A stretch of 64,000 bases of DNA. Source: Mycocentrospora acerina (Eukaryota > Ascomycota > Dothideomycetes > Pleosporales). The position numbers and the translations under genes were made by a program. How positions within the stretch are numbered: position 1 is the first letter of the stretch; each line of letters begins with the position of its first letter. The notes beneath the pieces were generated by a model. It did no database searches and was not told the origin of the DNA. It was given only the letters and a program-made list of their open reading frames with translations. Positions 1-10,477 of this stretch are shown here, in pieces. The DNA is taken from positions 310,001-374,000 of the forward strand of contig JAKUHH010000084.1 of assembly GCA_022701365.1 (NCBI GenBank). Reading direction: 5' to 3'.

Positions 1-571
1 TCGTTCAAAGCAACGACATCTCGCACTCTGCCGTCAACAACAAGACCCTCTGCGCCCAGGTGCTTGATGCGAGCAGCCATTATGCCTCCAACGACTGCGC
101 ACGACTGACCTGATGGTTGACTGATGACGACAATCGTGCCGCTTTCGGTATAGTCTGCGTACGGTCTTGAGTCTGGCAGGTTGGAGGCTGGAGTGTCTTC
201 AGATGCAGCTGTTGGGTTGGGGAAAGACTTTGTGGCTTTTGGCACCATGAGGAAGGTCGACGCAGGTGCGAGTACCTTTCTCGGTGCAGGGCGTGGGATG
301 CTCGCGGTGTGAGGCATTGGCTCTTGAACGTGTCAACGCGGAACATGCATGTCTACTCGGAGCATTCGCAAGACGCACGTATGTCTGCGAGAAAGCCAGC
401 GCCAGGAACATTGAGTTTGAGCAGGCCGTCTGCAAGCTGAGAGGCTTAGCGTGGTGTCGTGCACACATAGTATACAGTACACAGTGCACAGTACACAGTG
501 CACAGTCAACAAGGTGGACGTACGTCGCAGGCTGCGTACTTGGACAGCTCCTTCCATCTCGGCGACGACAT
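1..571 (-). CDS. RraA-like / HMG aldolase-family protein (5' part)
   Basis: Partial gene that runs off the left edge. I built three exons: 571-524, 436-379 and 322-1, with GT-AG introns (GTACGT...CTCAG and GTGCGT...TCAAG). They join in frame into 142 codons. The first 16 codons end in KYAACD. Exon 2 supplies LADGLLKLNVPGAGFLAD, and exon 3 reaches GGIMAARIKHLG and VVDGRVRDVVAL near the edge. The CD-x-DxLxKL start and the GGxMAxR...DGxVRD core are hallmarks of the RraA-like fold shared by fungal 4-hydroxy-4-methyl-2-oxoglutarate aldolase/oxaloacetate decarboxylase relatives. The GRVRD arginine and aspartate are the usual substrate and metal ligands. Enzymatic substrate cannot be told from the sequence. 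The 3' half is outside the window. The gene diverges from the YME1 homologue. Confidence 0.72.
475..502. repeat. 14-bp perfect tandem duplication in an intron
   Basis: CAGTACACAGTGCA occurs twice head to tail, followed by CAGTC, inside intron 1 of the RraA-like gene. No function is evident. Confidence 0.7.
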
Positions 572-1099
572 GGTGACTACCGTCCTTTGAAACAACATGT
601 ATGGAAGATTGGAGATGCGAACGGGTGCCTCTACGAAGCACGGTTAGGTTGTCTACACATGACAGCCCCGCTAACCCGACATGTCCGCGGGAGTCCCGCC
701 ATGTCGTATTCATACATACTGTACATGTACAAGTGCACACACATACATATATGTACACGTCCATGTATGTGTTGGTCGTGAGCCAAGACGGGCTCGTTCC
801 AAGCCGACTACCTAGTGTCCTCGACGCATGCCCAACACAGCATCTGCACCGGCCTGGCTGCGAATGCCTCCAACCAGTCATGGGCCACTAGTCACGTGAC
901 TGTCGTCTCGGAAGCAGCGATCGGCGGGCGACGTCCATGTTCCGCCGCATTCTACAACGATCTCGACATCACCACCCAGCGTCTAGCGGCGTCTTGTCGC
1001 GACACTCCTCGCAAACGCCCGCGCCTTCATTTCTTGCCGTCCCCACCATCTGGTAGTCCCAACATATTCTCGCGGCCTTGCCGCATAGTACTACCCAAC
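572..1099. promoter_or_regulatory. Divergent intergenic region RraA-like / YME1
   Basis: About 530 bp between two divergent start codons, presumably holding both promoters. It has a CACGTG core near 894-899 and a stretch rich in alternating ACAT/TGTA at 715-770. No reading frame here looks like a gene. Confidence 0.4.
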
Positions 1100-3403
1100 A
1101 TGGCCTTCCACGTTGCCGTTCGGGTGAGTTGCCACGGGGGTCCGACATCGCGTCACTGAGCATTTACTGACCACACGCAGAATGCCCTTTCCGCCCCCTC
1201 TGAACTCAGGCCCATCATGTCGGCCGTCTTGAGATGTCCTCGACAGGTCGCTGGGCGGAAGCCCGCCGCCGCCGCCCTTGCCAGGCCGCTACACACTTCG
1301 AACGCGCTCGGGCTCAGCAGCCCTCTCGCCAGGACCACGACGTTGCAGTCGCACATGGCCCGGCAGTTCTCGTCGCTCTCTCGCAATAGCCCTCTCTCGC
1401 AGCTCCGCCAGCTCCCGAAGCCAGGAATGGTCGGGCTGGGACTGGCGCAACAACGCTCACTCTTTGGTGGTCCCTCGCGCGACCAGCTCTCTCGTCTGGA
1501 GGAAGCTGCCATCAACAACCCCACGAGCGCTTCCGCTCAGGCTACCTTCTACTCTGCTTGCCTCCGTGCCAACATGCCCCAGGTCGTTATTGACCGCTAC
1601 AACTCGGGCCGCTTTGCGACCAACGTGGCCGTGGATCGCTTGTACAACACGGCAGTGGAAAAGACTGGCTCGGGCGGCCTCACGCAACAGCAGATCCAGA
1701 CCGTCGGACAGGCTGTCGGCGCCCACGCTGGTGAGGGTCAGACTGGCAAGATCATTGGAGGCTCCGGCCTGAAAAGCAACCCCGTCTACGTCGTCGTCGA
1801 GGAGTCATGGATGTCCATCATTTCCAAGTGGATCAGATGGATGCTGGCCTTTGGTCTGGCTGCCTATGTCTCCCTGATTCTGATCACTCTCTTTGTTGAA
1901 AACAGCGGCGTCCTTAAGAAAGTCGGTGGAGCCAACAGCGCTGAAGTTCGTCCGGAACAGCAGAGCACGCGCTTCAGCGATGTCCATGGCTGTGACGAGG
2001 CAAAAGAAGAACTCAACGACGTCGTCGATTTCCTGAAACATCCCGAACGATACAACAAGCTTGGTGGCAGGCTGCCCAAGGGCGTGCTTCTCATTGGCCC
2101 TCCCGGTACTGGTAAAACGCTGCTCGCCCGCGCTGTTGCCGGCGAGGCTGGTGTTCCGTTCTTCTACATGTCTGGCTCTGAGTTTGACGAGGTCTACGTC
2201 GGCGTGGGTGCCAAGCGTGTGCGTGAGCTGTTCTCGGCTGCTCGTGCCAAGGCCCCTGCAATTGTCTTCATCGATGAACTTGACGCTGTTGGCGGAAAGA
2301 GAAAGTCTCGCGATGCCAACTACCACCGCCAAACCCTGAACCAGCTTCTCAACGACCTTGACGGTTTCGACCAGAGCACTGGTGTCATCTTCATCGCAGC
2401 TACCAACCACGCCGAACTCCTCGACCAGGCTCTACTTCGTCCTGGACGATTTGATCGTCATGTCCAGGTCGAACTGCCCGATGTTAGCGGGCGATTGGCT
2501 ATCCTCAATTACCACACCAAGAAGATTCGCCTCAACCCCGAGATTGACCTTTCGACTATCGCCCGTGGTACTCCTGGCTTCTCCGGCGCCGAGCTCGAGA
2601 ACCTTGCAAACTCGGCTGCCATTCGCGCGTCTAAGCTCCAATCCAAATACGTCACTCTCCTCGATCTCGAATGGGCAAAGGACAAGATCATGATGGGCGC
2701 TGAGAAGAAGACCCGCACAGTTCCTCTCCAGGACAAGCTCCACACGGCTTACCACGAGGGTGGACACACTCTTGTTGGTATTTACACAAAGGGTTTCAAC
2801 GATGTACACAAGGCAACTATCCTTCCCCGAGGCCATGCTGCCGGTATTACCTTCTTCCTTCCCCAAGAGGAACACCACCACACACGCAAGCAGTACATTC
2901 GCCAGCTGCAAGTCATGATGGGCGGCAAGATGGCTGAAGAAATCATCTTTGGTGCTGAAAATGTTGCTGACGGTGCATCTGGCGACATTCAGCAAGCAAC
3001 ATCGCTCGCTTACAACATGGTCACTGCGTGCGGTTTCTCTGATGTTCTGGGCAACGTCGACTTCAAGTCCAACTACGAAATGGTCTCGCCAGAGACGAAG
3101 CGTCTCATCGATAATGAGGTGCGACGTTTGATTGACGAGGCCAAGGCGAGTGCAAGAGATTTGTTGAAGACGAAGCGCCCTGAACTTGACCGATTAGCGA
3201 CAGCTTTGGTCCAGTACGAGACGTTGGACAAGGAGGAGATTTTGAAGGTCATCAAAGGCGAGAAGCTGCCTGACCGACTGATGTCTATGCCGGACACTCC
3301 TATCAAGCTTCCAGAGGAACGAACTGTGCCCGTGGCATTGCCACCGGCACGAGGCAGTGGCAGTGACTCAAACCCACCAGGGCCAACCGGTGTGGTTGTG
3401 TAG
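1100..3403 (+). CDS. YME1: Mitochondrial i-AAA protease (Yme1-type FtsH family)
   Basis: ATP-dependent zinc metalloprotease of the mitochondrial inner membrane with its active site facing the intermembrane space. It degrades unfolded and short-lived membrane proteins. The product is about 748 residues. The N-terminus is rich in Arg and Ser and Asp-poor, as in a matrix presequence. One membrane span lies near residues 225-247 (WMLAFGLAAYVSLILITLFV). The AAA module follows with Walker A GPPGTGKT (about residue 314), Walker B FIDELD and the second region of homology. The zinc site is HEGGH, where most relatives have HEAGH. I chose the ATG at 1100: an 8-codon exon ends at 1123, a 57-bp intron (GTGAGT, branch CTGAC, CAG) ends at 1180, and the frame runs through the ATG at 1217. 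That second ATG is an alternative start. Confidence 0.93.
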
Positions 3404-4240
3404 AGTGAAGACAGTGCATTTCACACGAAGAAACAGAGGGGTATCTTTGTAGCCCTCTCTCCCCGTCATACCTGGTTGGGTTAAAACGGCTCACGCTTCT
3501 CGACCACTGCAGGTGGTCGTGAATCTATTTTGTACATTATCAGTTTGTAAACTGCTACTAGCAAAAAAACAGTTGTTTTTTTGGGCTAGCAAGCACATGA
3601 GCGTATTTTATGAGCAGTTTTCCAAAGCTCAAAGGCAGGAAATATAAAGATAAAGACATTTTGACCCTATTTTTGTTTGTGTGACTTGTAATGTTTGTGC
3701 TGAGGCGTTGGATGTGAGTGATGATTTGAGTAAAGCAAAGGCGGGCTGTCCATCTTCGTCTAGTATAACCTACTCTAGCATTTACCACCTACTCACCGCA
3801 TATCTAGGGACTTGATTGCACTGAAAAGACTAAATCGTAAACCCTTCATTTTATATATATATATATTTATATTCACTCAGCAAACAATCAATCGTGGATG
3901 AGTAGCAATCTGCATACATGGATATTTGAAATTTTTTCTCCACGGTTTTGGGAAGAGGGAGATTCAGTTGTGTGGACAACAATTTATTTATTCGTATCTA
4001 AATTAGAATTTCCTGTATCTAGTTGTAGTTGTAGTTGGAGAAGAAGAAGAAGAAGAAGAAGAAGAAGAAGAAGAAGAAGAAGAAGAAGACTCTACACATC
4101 TCCAAACAGATGGATTTACCAGCACCCACACCGACACCAAAACCTTCTAAAAGAGAAATTTGCTCTATATATATACAAGTACTTCTGAAAAAAAGGAGAA
4201 AAAAAAAGAATCCTTCCCCATTTTTAATAGTGATAATCAA
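3404..4240. other. Intergenic, AT-rich with microsatellites
   Basis: Tail-to-tail interval between YME1 and the carboxylesterase. It holds 3' UTRs, a TA run near 3852-3866, and the GAA/AAG tract listed separately. No gene was recognised. Confidence 0.6.
4038..4089. repeat. (GAA)n microsatellite
   Basis: About 17 uninterrupted purine triplets (AAG/GAA/AGA depending on frame). The apparent poly-Arg, poly-Lys and poly-Phe frames across it are low-complexity artefacts. Confidence 0.95.
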
Positions 4241-6115
4241 TCAATCAATCAATGAATCAGCTTCCACACCCTCCATCTGCAACCTCCCCATCAACCCCCT
4301 CGCAACCCCACAACTCCCCTCTCTCGCCTCATCCCTCCCCCTCATCTGAATCCGCATATCCCCCAACTTATCCACCCCATCCCCCCTCCTCGCCCCTTCC
4401 TTCAGATTCGTGAAAAACAGCCGTCTCCCCCTCCCATCCAGCCTCTCCCACTTCTCCGTGCCCTTTGTGCGCTCAACATTGGGGTCGAGGAACTTGACAA
4501 AGCTGATAAAGTAGTCGCTGATTTGGTTCTGGCGACGGACCATGACCTGGCCGACTGTGCCGGCGTGCTTTGTGCCGAAGCCGTTGGAGATGTCGACGCC
4601 CCACATGACGTCCCATTGGTACTGGTAGGTGGGGATTGCGGCGGGGTTGTGCTGGGCCATGGCGTGGGAGGCGAGGTAGGTGGGGCAGATGTAGCGGATG
4701 TCGCCTTGGGCTTTTGCGACGGCGTCCCAGTAGCGGCCGCTGTCGGGCCAGTGGCGGTCGTTGGGGTAGGTGTGTGCGAGGAGGTCGAGGTCCGCGGCGG
4801 TGAGCAGTGGGTAGTGGTCTTGGAGGTAGTCTTTGAATTCTTGGAGCGAGTCGGTGGTTTTCTTCACCTGGTCGGTTCCTTCGTTGGAGGTGAAGCCGAT
4901 GATGGTGGGCACTTTGGCGTAGCGGTTGTTGATGATGGCGGCGGGCGCGGGCTCGGTCCACATCCCGCCTTTGGGCTCCGTGGTAGGCGCCCACATCCAG
5001 CGAGGAGGCGTGGAGCGGTCAGGGAAGCTCATCGGGTAGTTTTCGTAGTACAGGTCCCCTGTGCTGGCGCTGCGTACACACGAGATGTCTGTGCAGTTCA
5101 GCCCGCTCGCAACCTCGTTCCAAAACTTCTCAGCTTGGGGAGGTGTGAAGAACGTCGGGCTGGCCGGGCTCTGCGCAATGGCGCCGTGGAAAAGTGGCTT
5201 CCGTCCTGTCCCAGGGATGGGGGCGTGGTTGTCTCCTCCATTGGCAGTCAGCTGCAACAAAACTGATGCGCCGCCTGCGCTCGTCCCCATCAAGACGACG
5301 TGATCCGGGTTGCCTCCAAAGTAGCGAATATACTTCTGCACCCACTCCAGCGCCGCTCTCTGGTCCCTCAGCGCATTATTGTAATCCCCATCCTTTGCAA
5401 TCTCTTTTCCAGAAAGGAACCCGTAAATCCCGTTACGATAGTACATGGTCACAACCACAATCCCCTTATCCAACTTCCCATTCACACCTTTTTCCCTCCT
5501 GCTCTTCTCCACCATCTCCCCGCCATTACTGCGCCCAGGGAGATGGAACCCCCCACCGGGAATATTCACCAGCACCGGCAAATCGTCCCCCGCCTCTGCA
5601 TCCACAGGCGTAAAAACATTCAAACTCAGACAATCCTCCGTGTAGTGCGCATTAATCCCTAGCACCTCCTCGCCCGCCACATCCGCCCTGTTCCGCAGCG
5701 TGGCATCAATCTTCTGGATGCGCGGGCACATGCCCAGGTCGCCCGTCCACACCAGGGGCTTCTCCCCGCGGCGCACGCCATACGTCCTGTTCACGGGCTG
5801 GGGCCCGCGGAAGCGGTTCCTCCCCGCGGCGCTGGCGGCGTAGGGAATGTTCCAGTAGCTGCGCACCTTGTCGGTGACATTGGGCTTGATGTGCAGGTAG
5901 TCGAGCTCGACGATATTGGGGTCCTGGGCGTTCTTGGGCGGGGCAGCAAACGCCGGGGCGGGCCGCGAGGTGAGCGGCGGGATCCAGTCGGCGCTGGGCC
6001 GTAGGTCGGGCGAGTAGAGGAATGCGAGGGTGAAGGAGAGGATGACGGCGGCGGCGAGGGCGGTGATGACGCGCCGGTCGAAGATGAGGCTGGAGTGGAG
6101 GATGCGCATGGCCAT
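4241..6115 (-). CDS. Type B carboxylesterase/lipase with N-terminal membrane anchor
   Basis: Serine hydrolase of the carboxylesterase/cholinesterase (alpha/beta hydrolase, PF00135) family, 624 residues without introns. A hydrophobic segment at about residues 18-37 (ITALAAAVILSFTLAFLY) is a signal anchor or uncleaved signal. Family hallmarks are the early EDCLSLNVF block, the oxyanion-hole GGGFH, the nucleophile elbow GTSAGG (Ser about 279; most members have GESAGG), SNEG with the probable acidic residue, and a late GTKHAG that could supply the histidine. Substrate is unknown. ATG at codon 1 or codon 3 could be used. The stop codon falls inside a short ATTG tandem repeat (about 4236-4258), so the last residues (SLID) depend on repeat length. 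Confidence 0.88.
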   Translation of the reverse strand: MAMRILHSSLIFDRRVITALAAAVILSFTLAFLYSPDLRPSADWIPPLTSRPAPAFAAPPKNAQDPNIVELDYLHIKPNVTDKVRSYWNIPYAASAAGRNRFRGPQPVNRTYGVRRGEKPLVWTGDLGMCPRIQKIDATLRNRADVAGEEVLGINAHYTEDCLSLNVFTPVDAEAGDDLPVLVNIPGGGFHLPGRSNGGEMVEKSRREKGVNGKLDKGIVVVTMYYRNGIYGFLSGKEIAKDGDYNNALRDQRAALEWVQKYIRYFGGNPDHVVLMGTSAGGASVLLQLTANGGDNHAPIPGTGRKPLFHGAIAQSPASPTFFTPPQAEKFWNEVASGLNCTDISCVRSASTGDLYYENYPMSFPDRSTPPRWMWAPTTEPKGGMWTEPAPAAIINNRYAKVPTIIGFTSNEGTDQVKKTTDSLQEFKDYLQDHYPLLTAADLDLLAHTYPNDRHWPDSGRYWDAVAKAQGDIRYICPTYLASHAMAQHNPAAIPTYQYQWDVMWGVDISNGFGTKHAGTVGQVMVRRQNQISDYFISFVKFLDPNVERTKGTEKWERLDGRGRRLFFTNLKEGARRGDGVDKLGDMRIQMRGRDEAREGSCGVARGLMGRLQMEGVEADSLID

Positions 6116-6937
6116 GGTGGCGGCGGCGGCGGGAAGGGCGTTTGGGTTTCGACGGCGATGGTGAAAATGAAAATTATAATGATAATGTCAATGACAAGGA
6201 CAAGGACACCGACAACGGCGATGATAATGACAATGCCAGCAACGACGACAACAACAACAACGCTCAAAAGGTAAAGAACATGAACAAGAATAAGAACAAG
6301 AAGACAGGTAGTACATTCAACACAACCCCATCAAACCCAGCACAACCATCCATTCCAAGTTTCAACCTGCGCCATGACGGGACGCACGGCATTCGGCAAA
6401 CTTCCCCCTGGGCAGTGACGCGTATCGAGTCTTGTCTTGGGCCTCCTGGTTAAGGGGTGTGGGGGATTTGCAATACAAAAACACCGTGCAGAGACAGCAT
6501 TGTGAAATTAATTATGGAACGCGCGCATCTCGACAGATGTGGTCGCGTGTCGTAGTAGCTGATGTTGTGCGGGGACATGGGAATTGCGAAAATGTGCCAT
6601 GTGTGGAATACGAGCCTCTAGAGGGGGGGTCTAATCGTCACGTGCGGATCCTCCCGCTATGTACATGCAGAGGGGTAGTTCAATCAGGTTGGTTGGACTG
6701 CATGTCGCGGCTGCATGTCATTTGTTCCCGTCTATGAGAGCATTACTAGGCTAGGTATAACAGGTCGTGTGTGTGCGTGTGTGCGCCAAGGTCCAGCCCT
6801 CTATCCATTTTACTCATCTCTTCACATTCAAAGTCAATCCAAACGCCATCCATGCATTGCATGCTCGAGAAAAAAACAAAAAACAAATCACACCCAAGGG
6901 TAATGGCGAGCAAACAGTAACCACCCAAAACTCCGCT
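6116..6937. other. Intergenic; promoter of the carboxylesterase gene
   Basis: Holds the 5' flank of the esterase gene, including a purine-rich GAC/AAC/AAT stretch at about 6165-6310, and the 3' flank of the next minus-strand gene. No credible gene was found. Confidence 0.5.
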
Positions 6938-9900
6938 TTATATCCTCCCGCCTTCGACAATCTCCCTTCCAATCAGCTCCAGCTCACCACTCTCGGCGGT
7001 GCGTCGACGCTCGAGCACCCACCTTGCTTCCCCCGCTTCGTCGTGCTCACGTACATATGTCACACTATCCGTCGCGCTGCCATTTCTAGAATGGCCTCCT
7101 CTCCATCCACTGCCATTCGGTGTCATGGGCGACGACGATGAGATGGGCGATGCAAAGCCTACAGACTGGCGACGTGGTGCTGTCGATGGCGAGGAGAGCG
7201 ACGTGTCAATCGGTGGCGGTGACGCGGCATGTCGTTGCTGGCTGGCAAATGGCGACGCTAGTGGCATGGCATATGGCGACATGGGCATGGGGATATTGGA
7301 AGGAGACTTGAGAGGCAGTCCAAAGGGTGAGAGCATCGGCGTGCCCTGGTAAGACTGGAATTGCTCAGCCTTGAGCAGAGACGGCCGATCCAATGGCAGG
7401 TGATTGGTTGGGCTGGAAAGCGAGTTGTAGTCACTCGCCGTAAGTGTTGGGCTCTCCGGTCTCTCATCACCTGTGTCTTCTTCGCTGCCGACCTCGTCGT
7501 AGTCGGCATTAACAGCCTCCATCAGCCCTTCGTCGCCATCCTGCTCATTGCCTTCGTAGTCGTCCGATATGTTTGCCGACTCGTCGCTCACTGGCTCATT
7601 CTCACTCTGTTCCCACATACGGCCTCCTGCTGCACTAGAAGCCCTGGGGAAAAACTGCATCCCCATTGGCGATGAGTTGCGTGGGCTATTTGACACGCTA
7701 GGCAAGCTTGCCGTACTGCCGCCAAATGCCCCCTTTTTCAACTTCTTCAGCGCATCCAAACTCAGGTCCTCGTCGTCTGGCCAGGTACCAAAGGGACTCA
7801 TGCGCGCAATCTGCGCAAGGCTGGGGCTCGCCATCGGCTGCTGCCCGTCGCGGAACTGATTGAGACTGATGAATGAGTTGTGTGTGCTGTACTCGCTGCG
7901 CTCCGTAATGGGCGTCAAGTTTGGCTCTCGCACAGCGTTGCGACCGCTGGGAGCGCGACCAAGGCTCGAGGAACCAAAGTAGCCTCCCCACGTGTTCGGC
8001 GAGCCTCCTACAGTGGATGCATAAAAGCCAAACTCACGGCCGTAGAAGCCTTCGTCATCGAATGCCAGAGCTTCAGCATTGGCAGCTGCAATCATCGGAT
8101 CCTCTTCCATGGCAGAGTCATAGTCGCTCATGTCGTAATCATCAACAAAACTAGAGTGCATCTCGTATCCGTCGTCTTCTGGCGGGTAGCCAGCCATATT
8201 CAAACTCAAAGGTGCACTATCATCAGGGACGAGGCTCGGGTAGGATTTGCTCTGTGAAGAATTCTCCTCCTCATCTACGTCTGCATTCGCTTGCTGAGTG
8301 TCAATGCTCAACTTCCTTAGGAAGCGGCCTTCTGCCTCAGCGCGAGCTGCGGCATCAGCAAGAGCGCTGTGGTAAGCAGCCATATTGCTCAGATCAGGTA
8401 TTGTGGATCGCTGCGCAACGGATGGTCTGTGGGCAAGCGAAGGCTCAGACTTTTCCAAATGCTTCAACACTGCATCATCGTCTGCTTCGTAGCCCGTCTC
8501 TGAGCTAACCGGATCAGCAGGGTGAGACGACGAAGAGGCGCTGGCTGTGTCTTCGGCTGAAGGCATCTTTCTCTTTCTCTCGTAAAGTGGACCATTGGGG
8601 TCATCGAACACGTTTTCGTCAAACACTGGTGCATCATTCTCTTCCTGCTCTCCAATAAGGCCGTCGTCAAAATACATGTCATCATCAAAGTCAAAGTCGT
8701 CAAGACCCTGAGATTTGTCCGTGTTAGCATTAGCACCCGCAGGTGCATTGAACGAAACATTCTGTGGAACCTCGGATTGAGCACCGTCAAAAGCCGGTCC
8801 AAGTGGCCCGTTACCAGAAGACCCATACATGTTCAAGTTGCCAACAGGTCCCAAGAGTTGGAGTTGTCTGATGACTTCCTCAGACACTGCAAAACCAATG
8901 GGGTTACCATTCGCATCGAAAGGTGCCTGAGGCTGTCTGATCGAGCCCATGGTGTCGTTCAAACTTGGTTGTACTGACAAGTTCGAAAAGTCAAACGAAT
9001 TGATACCGTCATCCATGGTCTGATTCCCAAGACCACCGCCAAACTCGTCTTCTTCGCCAAGCATGGGGATTTCTTCCTCGAACCCGCCATCCATGTCATA
9101 GTCGTCCATGTCGTACTCATCATACTCGTCTTCTAGCGTTTGCGCAGACACAGGGGCTTGTTTGGCAGCCTTTTCCGCAGCCTTCTGCTTATGCCTCTCC
9201 TCCATGACCTTCTCTTGTGTGGAGTCGCTCCCGGAAATTTGGAAACTGAACCTGGATGCCCTGCTGCTAAGATGAGTGGGCAGCCCAGCCGGCTGCCATG
9301 ACGGGTCCGTGATTGACGTCGCCCTTGACCGTGTGGGAGGCGCCGTTCTTGTAGACTGCTTTTTTCTTGGTGTCGCGTCTGGAGATGTGTCCGTGGGGCT
9401 GAGCACTTCGTATACTGGAGACAAGACTGAAGGGGCAATATCTATAGTTTGATATGTCGGTTGAGGTGGCGAGGAAGAGAGCGGCGAAGGAGCAGGCGGG
9501 GAGTTTTCGAGAATGGTTGGCGGGAGTAGAGGGGACGGCGGCGTTGGCGGGAACTGTACTGAGTTTCGTGCGACGAAAGCATTGTTCGCCAACTGCTCGG
9601 CTCGAATGTTGGCCTGCGACTGCTCGTAGCTGGTGTCGTCGTCAAAGTGCTCGTGGAAAACAGGCGTGTGCTCTCTATCAATCTTTGGCGGGCTGACGCG
9701 GCCAAACTCTGGCTGTGCTGGACTGCTCCCGTTGGTATCGTACGAGGGGTTTCTGTTGAGCCGCGGGGCGTTGAAGTCGTGCACAATGTTGCCTCTGATT
9801 CTGGGGTCGTAGTTGTCGGGCATGGGCGGGATGCCCGTGGGCGAGCGGCGAGTGACCAGGGCTTCGTCAGACAACGGGTCCAGCGTCTGGCCCGACCTCC

Positions 9901-10477
9901 GGCGCGTCAAGAGCGACATTGGATTGCGCAGACTCAGGCGTGACTTGGACTTGGTGGCAGAGGGGGTGGAGGCAGCGGCGGCCTTGGAGCTGCCAGACAG
10001 CTTCTCACTGATGCCACTCAGCAGCAGTGACGTTTGCGACCTGGACTGCGAGGCGTACGTCGGCGAGATGGCCAAGGGCGACAGCAGTGTCGGGGTGCGG
10101 GAGGGTGACTGGGGCTGGTGGGTGGCTGCGCGCACAAACGGGGGCCTGGCGTCCTGCCTGAGGGCGTCAGGCTTCGAGGCAACGCGCGTGATGGGCGGCA
10201 GCTGGGGGGGATACGACGATATGGGCGAGGACGAGACGAGGCTGGCAGTGTCGGCGGCAGGAAGGCGCGGCGATGCAAAGTAGTCGGTGTCCTGAGACGG
10301 CAGACGCACGGCGGGACTGGCGACGGGCTCGGGCGAGGCCATAGTTGAGGCAGCATGGCGCTTTGCATGGCCCGGCCGCAGGTAGGAGAACATGTTTGAG
10401 GGCGCCATGCTGGCGGGTGTCGCAACGAACGCGCGGCTGCTGTCGCGTTGCGGCGGTGTTGAGACTGCAGGCTGCAA
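6938..10477 (-). CDS. Large disordered acidic/serine-rich protein, unknown function
   Basis: An uninterrupted 1179-residue frame. I do not recognise a catalytic domain. The N-terminal third is rich in Ser, Pro, Thr and Ala, with a basic patch near residue 190 (MSLLTRRRSGQ) followed by an ordered-looking segment PMPDNYDPRIRGNIVHDFN. The middle and C-terminal thirds carry several strongly acidic Asp/Glu/Tyr blocks (for example EDEYDEYDMDDYDMDGG). The tail again looks ordered (RWVLERRRTAE to the end). Such islands in a long disordered chain suggest a filamentous-fungal scaffold or regulator, which is inference. An alternative start is Met24 or Met29. Codon use and length argue that it is a real gene. 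No membrane segment is visible. Confidence 0.75.
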   Translation of the reverse strand: MQPAVSTPPQRDSSRAFVATPASMAPSNMFSYLRPGHAKRHAASTMASPEPVASPAVRLPSQDTDYFASPRLPAADTASLVSSSPISSYPPQLPPITRVASKPDALRQDARPPFVRAATHQPQSPSRTPTLLSPLAISPTYASQSRSQTSLLLSGISEKLSGSSKAAAASTPSATKSKSRLSLRNPMSLLTRRRSGQTLDPLSDEALVTRRSPTGIPPMPDNYDPRIRGNIVHDFNAPRLNRNPSYDTNGSSPAQPEFGRVSPPKIDREHTPVFHEHFDDDTSYEQSQANIRAEQLANNAFVARNSVQFPPTPPSPLLPPTILENSPPAPSPLSSSPPQPTYQTIDIAPSVLSPVYEVLSPTDTSPDATPRKKQSTRTAPPTRSRATSITDPSWQPAGLPTHLSSRASRFSFQISGSDSTQEKVMEERHKQKAAEKAAKQAPVSAQTLEDEYDEYDMDDYDMDGGFEEEIPMLGEEDEFGGGLGNQTMDDGINSFDFSNLSVQPSLNDTMGSIRQPQAPFDANGNPIGFAVSEEVIRQLQLLGPVGNLNMYGSSGNGPLGPAFDGAQSEVPQNVSFNAPAGANANTDKSQGLDDFDFDDDMYFDDGLIGEQEENDAPVFDENVFDDPNGPLYERKRKMPSAEDTASASSSSHPADPVSSETGYEADDDAVLKHLEKSEPSLAHRPSVAQRSTIPDLSNMAAYHSALADAAARAEAEGRFLRKLSIDTQQANADVDEEENSSQSKSYPSLVPDDSAPLSLNMAGYPPEDDGYEMHSSFVDDYDMSDYDSAMEEDPMIAAANAEALAFDDEGFYGREFGFYASTVGGSPNTWGGYFGSSSLGRAPSGRNAVREPNLTPITERSEYSTHNSFISLNQFRDGQQPMASPSLAQIARMSPFGTWPDDEDLSLDALKKLKKGAFGGSTASLPSVSNSPRNSSPMGMQFFPRASSAAGGRMWEQSENEPVSDESANISDDYEGNEQDGDEGLMEAVNADYDEVGSEEDTGDERPESPTLTASDYNSLSSPTNHLPLDRPSLLKAEQFQSYQGTPMLSPFGLPLKSPSNIPMPMSPYAMPLASPFASQQRHAASPPPIDTSLSSPSTAPRRQSVGFASPISSSSPMTPNGSGWRGGHSRNGSATDSVTYVREHDEAGEARWVLERRRTAESGELELIGREIVEGGRI

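Noticed and set aside
3898..4188. Frames with poly-Arg, poly-Lys or poly-Phe
   Set aside because: Products of the GAA microsatellite.
4523..5266. 247-residue Val/Gly-rich plus-strand frame
   Set aside because: It is the antisense shadow of the carboxylesterase gene.
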